64,000 bases of DNA from CAYJLC01 sp964370735 (lineage in GTDB: Bacteria > Bacillota > Clostridia > Oscillospirales > Butyricicoccaceae): NCBI GenBank assembly GCA_964370735.1, contig CAYJLC010000004.1, forward strand, positions 31,342 through 95,341, written 5' to 3'. Shown here in pieces: positions 60,791 through 64,000 of the stretch. The notes below the pieces were generated by a model that worked only from the letters and a program-made list of their open reading frames with translations, searched no databases and was not told the origin of the DNA. Position 1 is the first letter of the stretch. Every line of letters starts with the position of its first letter. Made by a program: the position numbers and the translations under genes.

Positions 60791-61787
60791 GGTTTTCCTC
60801 CTTTTTAATTCTAATAAAGCTTGGAGAACCGAATTTTCTTGGAAGTGTATATTTATCGATTAAGTATACTAGGATATTCATGATAAGTATAGCATAAGAT
60901 GCACCTTCGGCAGAACCACCGAAAAATCTTAAAAATACTGTTATAAGCCCACAACCAATACCGAAAACAAGTTTACCTTTTTTTGTGATAGGGCTTGTTA
61001 CATAGTCGGTTGCCATAAAGAATGCTGCAAGCATAAGTCCACCACCGAATACATGATAGGTTGCAAATAGTAAAGGATCATTTGAACCAGGGAAAAGGTA
61101 AGTTAGAATAAACACTGTGCCTAAGAAAGACAGTGGAATTATCGGGTTTATAACACGTCGAACAAATAAATATAACGCTCCGATTATTATTGCAAAAACC
61201 GAAGTTTCGCCTATTGTTCCTGCTACTTGACCTATGAATAAATCATTTATTGTTTCAGAAGGTAGCATACCTGCTTTTAAATCGGCTAATGGAGTGGCAG
61301 AAGATATAGCGTCTACCACATTGCCATATAGTGGTAGTGATTGACCTGGTAATGTGAAAGTAGTCATTTCAGTTGTAAAACATAAAACGATGAAAATTCT
61401 CGCTGCTAGTGCTGGGTTTACAATGTTTTGACCTAGACCACCAAATATCATTTTAATTACGATGATTGCAAAGACAGAACCGAAAGAGGCTATCCATAAA
61501 GGGATTGCAACAGGTAGATTATAGGCAAAAAGTATGCCTGTAATTACACACGAAAGGTCTTTGATTGTGATAGTTTGTTTTGAGATTAAATTAAATGCAA
61601 GTTCAGAAAGAATTGCAGAAATTACACAAACAAAAGTTATAACAAGTGCTCTAAAGCCAAATGTTAACACAGACATAATAAGCGCAGGAATTAATGCGAT
61701 TATGACATCTGCCATTATAGCTGTCGTACCTTCGGCAGTTTTGATATGCGGACCGGAAGTGACGTAAACTTTTTTTAAATCAGACAT
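60783..61787 (-). CDS. rnfD: Rnf complex subunit D
   Basis: A 334-residue membrane subunit with about nine helices and a covalent FMN site. The flavin threonine is probably in the SSATPLADLKAG segment, matching the SGATPL-type motif of RnfD/NqrB. VTSGPHIKTAEGTTAIMADV is a typical start. Its stop overlaps the rnfG start by 8 bases. Confidence 0.94.
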   Translation of the reverse strand: MSDLKKVYVTSGPHIKTAEGTTAIMADVIIALIPALIMSVLTFGFRALVITFVCVISAILSELAFNLISKQTITIKDLSCVITGILFAYNLPVAIPLWIASFGSVFAIIVIKMIFGGLGQNIVNPALAARIFIVLCFTTEMTTFTLPGQSLPLYGNVVDAISSATPLADLKAGMLPSETINDLFIGQVAGTIGETSVFAIIIGALYLFVRRVINPIIPLSFLGTVFILTYLFPGSNDPLLFATYHVFGGGLMLAAFFMATDYVTSPITKKGKLVFGIGCGLITVFLRFFGGSAEGASYAILIMNILVYLIDKYTLPRKFGSPSFIRIKKEENHG

Positions 61788-61798
61788 ATTTTTTCTCC

Positions 61799-63103
61799 TT
61801 ATTTACGCATCATTATTTTGTCTTTTGTGGCTTTGAAATTTTGAACTAAATCAATTCTTGCAGGGCATTCGTAAGAACAACAACCGCAGAAAACGCAGTC
61901 TAGCCCACCTATTTTTTTATATTCATCAAATTTATCTTTTTTTGCATATAAGTTCATATAAATCGGTGCAAGTTTCATAGGACAGACATTTGTACAACGT
62001 CCACAACGGATACAAGAAGGATTATTTGTGCGCTTATCTTCATTTCCCATAAAGGCTAAAAATGCATTTGTGCCTTTAACAACAGGAATATCGGTAGTAA
62101 ATTGTGCAGCTCCCATCATAGGACCACCCAAGATAAGTTTATTTGGCTCGTCTTTAAAACCACCTGCCTCAGAAACTAGGTGTGTGATAGGTGTGCCGAT
62201 TGGTGCTTCTAAGTTTTTAGGATTTGCAATAGCCGAACCAGAAACAGTAACCACACGTCTAAGCATAGGTGCGCCTGTTTCAAATACACGATTTATAGCA
62301 ATTACTGTATCGACATTAAAAACCACGCACGATACATCAGACGGAAGTTTTCCAGATGGTACTTGACGTTTTGTTAGCGAGTAGATAAGTTGTTTTTCAG
62401 CACCCTGTGGAAATCTAGTTGGTAGCGGGACTAATTTTGCTGTGCAATCTTGCACTCTTATTTCTTCGCGAATTGTTTCAAAAACATTTTTTTTATTTTT
62501 TTCGATACCGATTAAAATATTTGTAATACCAAATAATTTTTCTAAAATCAATATACCAGAAATTAATTTTTCTGGATATTCTAAAAGTAGTCTATGGTCA
62601 GAAGTTATGTATGGTTCACATTCGGCAGCGTTAATGATTATCGTGTCTATTTTATCGATTGCAGAACTGATTTTAACATGGGTTGGGAATGCAGCACCAC
62701 CATGGCCGACAATACCTGCATTTTTGATGGCGTCTGTGATTTGCTTTTGAGTCATTTTTTTGTAATTATATTCTTTAAACTCGACATATTCGTTTGCAAA
62801 GTCATTTTTAATAACAATTGTTTTAACTTTTCTGCCTTGGCTTGTCATCATATCTTTGATTTCGGTAACATTACCAGAAACAGAAGAATGAATAGGTGCC
62901 GACATAAAGCTGTCACTATCTGCAACTTTTTGTCCGATTTTAACTTTATCGCCTATGTTTACAATCGGTTCACAAGGAGCTCCGATATGCATTGACATTG
63001 GTAGATATATAAACTCCGGGGGAGTAATTTTTTCTATTGGTTTTGAATTAGTGTGAGATTTATTATCTTCTGGGTGTATCCCACCACGCCACTTAAATAT
63101 CAA
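61799..63103 (-). CDS. rnfC: Rnf complex subunit C (NADH-binding, iron-sulfur)
   Basis: A 434-residue subunit that binds NAD(H) and FMN. The motif GIVGHGGAAFPTHVK is the conserved flavin/nucleotide loop, and IINAAECEPYITSDHRLLLE follows. Two [4Fe-4S] motifs CIRCGRCTNVCP and CVFCGCCSYECP lie near the end. It starts at TTG 63103 after AAGAGGTGATTTAA. It is the first gene of the operon, behind its own promoter. Confidence 0.95.
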   Translation of the reverse strand: MIFKWRGGIHPEDNKSHTNSKPIEKITPPEFIYLPMSMHIGAPCEPIVNIGDKVKIGQKVADSDSFMSAPIHSSVSGNVTEIKDMMTSQGRKVKTIVIKNDFANEYVEFKEYNYKKMTQKQITDAIKNAGIVGHGGAAFPTHVKISSAIDKIDTIIINAAECEPYITSDHRLLLEYPEKLISGILILEKLFGITNILIGIEKNKKNVFETIREEIRVQDCTAKLVPLPTRFPQGAEKQLIYSLTKRQVPSGKLPSDVSCVVFNVDTVIAINRVFETGAPMLRRVVTVSGSAIANPKNLEAPIGTPITHLVSEAGGFKDEPNKLILGGPMMGAAQFTTDIPVVKGTNAFLAFMGNEDKRTNNPSCIRCGRCTNVCPMKLAPIYMNLYAKKDKFDEYKKIGGLDCVFCGCCSYECPARIDLVQNFKATKDKIMMRK

Positions 63104-63131
63104 TTAAATCACCTCTTAAATATTTTTTCTA

Positions 63132-63160
63132 ATTATAACACTAATTTTAGCAAAAATCAA
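63132..63160 (-). promoter_or_regulatory. Promoter of the rnf operon
   Basis: On the minus strand TTGATT (63155-63160) and TATAAT (63132-63137), 17-base spacer, about 29 bases before rnfC. It diverges from the cyclophilin promoter 100 bases away. Confidence 0.75.
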
Positions 63161-63259
63161 TAGCTAATATACTAGTTTTTTAATATTTTTTAACTTATTT
63201 GCAACAAAAATTGTTAAAAAATTGACTATCTGCTAATTTTTAATATTATTTTTTATATG

Positions 63260-63288
63260 TTGATTTATTAACAATTATTTGGTATAAT
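63260..63288 (+). promoter_or_regulatory. Promoter of the cyclophilin gene
   Basis: TTGATT (63260-63265) and TATAAT (63283-63288), 17-base spacer, about 40 bases before the ATG. Confidence 0.75.
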
Positions 63289-63328
63289 TAAAAGTAATGA
63301 ATAAAATTAAAAAAGGAGATATATTATT

Positions 63329-63850
63329 ATGTCAAACCCAATTATCACATTTAAAATCGAGGATTTCGGAAATATCAAAGTAGAACTTTACCCAGAAATT
63401 GCAAAAAACACTGTTAATAACTTTCTAGCTCTTGCAGGCGAAGGTTTTTACAATGGAAAAATCTTTCATAGAGTAATTCGTGATTTTATGATTCAAGGTG
63501 GATGCCCAAATGGAAACGGAATGGGTGGTCCTGGTTATAATATCAAAGGTGAATTTAGAATGAATGGCGTTGCAAATGACATCGTTCACACTAAAGGTGT
63601 TATTTCTATGGCGCGTTCTGGTCACCCAGATTCAGCAGGCTCTCAATTTTTCATTATGCACGAAGATGCACCACATTTAGACGGTCAATATGCAGCGTTT
63701 GGTCAAACTATTGAAGGTTTAGATGTTGTTGATAAAATTACTTGCGAAAAAACAGGTTTTTCTGACAAACCAAAAATGGATATCGTGATTTCAGAAATTA
63801 CTATCGACCTTAATGGTTACGAGCCAGAAGAAGTAGAAAAAATCGATTAA
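63329..63850 (+). CDS. Peptidyl-prolyl cis-trans isomerase, cyclophilin type
   Basis: A 173-residue cytoplasmic cyclophilin that speeds proline isomerisation. The catalytic arginine lies in FHRVIRDFMIQGG, and AGSQFFIMHEDAPHLDGQYA holds the binding pocket; the usual cyclosporin-contact tryptophan is a histidine-type residue here (PHLDG). It has no signal peptide. It has its own promoter and is followed by dispersed repeats rather than by a clear terminator. Confidence 0.95.
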   Translation: MSNPIITFKIEDFGNIKVELYPEIAKNTVNNFLALAGEGFYNGKIFHRVIRDFMIQGGCPNGNGMGGPGYNIKGEFRMNGVANDIVHTKGVISMARSGHPDSAGSQFFIMHEDAPHLDGQYAAFGQTIEGLDVVDKITCEKTGFSDKPKMDIVISEITIDLNGYEPEEVEKID

Positions 63851-63869
63851 TATATGTAGGGGATGGGTT

Positions 63870-63923
63870 TCCCAAAAGCCTCCTTTTTAAAGGAGGTGGC
63901 AAACAGAATGTTTGACGGAGGAA
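63870..63923 (+). repeat. MITE-like dispersed repeat, right-half copy 3
   Basis: AGCCTCCTTTTTAAAGGAGG then TGGCAAAC-agaat-GTTTGACGGAGGA. It lacks the left half of the copies at 5304 and 6576. A TGTAGGGGATGGGTTTCCC hairpin motif directly precedes it at about 63855. Confidence 0.75.
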
Positions 63924-63944
63924 ATTAAATAATATTACCTTTCA

Positions 63945-63993
63945 GAGCCTCCTTTTTAAAGGAGGTGGCAAACGGAATGTTTGACGGAGGATT
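63945..63993 (+). repeat. MITE-like dispersed repeat, right-half copy 4
   Basis: GAGCCTCCTTTTTAAAGGAG then GTGGCAAAC-ggaat-GTTTGACGGAGGATT. It sits in tandem with copy 3, 21 bases apart, at the edge of the window. Confidence 0.75.
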
Positions 63994-64000
63994 ACAAGAA

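Overview
The window is AT-rich DNA with strong AAGGAGG-type ribosome binding sites and TTGACA/TATAAT promoters. It carries an Rnf complex of the anaerobe type, a FliW/CsrA flagellar operon in Bacillus order, S-layer homology domains and many intrinsic terminators. Together these point to a motile, strictly anaerobic, low-GC Firmicute of class Clostridia. The sulfatase and beta-helix genes suggest a gut or sediment organism that uses sulfated plant or algal polysaccharide; this is inference and the genus cannot be named from the sequence.

Layout. 1-1575 is the 3' end of pheT. 1.7-9.8 kb is a LacI-controlled sugar/polyol catabolic cluster: a GatY-type aldolase, its LacI regulator, an FGGY kinase, galactitol-1-phosphate dehydrogenase, an aldo/keto reductase, an RbsD/FucU mutarotase and a GatZ-type protein. 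Near-perfect palindromic operators sit at the promoter, inside the kinase gene and before the reductase. 10.0-25.2 kb is a polysaccharide module: a membrane-bound AraC regulator, a CUT1 ABC importer without its ATPase, a leaderless beta-helix protein, a leaderless sulfatase and an 1,799-residue secreted beta-helix protein with S-layer anchors. The model is surface cleavage by the giant protein, import of sulfated oligosaccharides, desulfation and cleavage in the cytoplasm, then flow into the 1.7-9.8 kb pathway.

25.4-41.7 kb is mostly housekeeping: a YtrA-like ABC operon, pseudouridine synthase, acpS, alr with a solitary mazF, recD2, comF, mreB, phosphoglycerate mutase, split TSUP transporters and an FtsA-like ATPase. 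41.8-46.9 kb is the leftward flagellar operon flgM-flgN-flgK-flgL-DUF6470-fliW-csrA-yjfB. 47.2-49.5 kb is rpmG-secE-nusG-rplK-rplA. 49.9-57.7 kb holds DUF1846, two tiny cysteine-rich membrane peptides, and several conserved proteins of unknown or general function. 57.7-63.1 kb is rnfCDGEAB, with an RnfG that carries two FMN-binding domains. A cyclophilin gene closes the window.

Several families of short dispersed hairpin-rich repeats occupy the gene-free stretches. Some have conserved stems with variable loops, or paired changes that preserve the stems. Short genes missed by length cut-offs were read directly: rpmG, a YjfB-like gene and the two cysteine-rich peptides. No tRNA, rRNA, CRISPR array, insertion sequence or phage gene was recognised.
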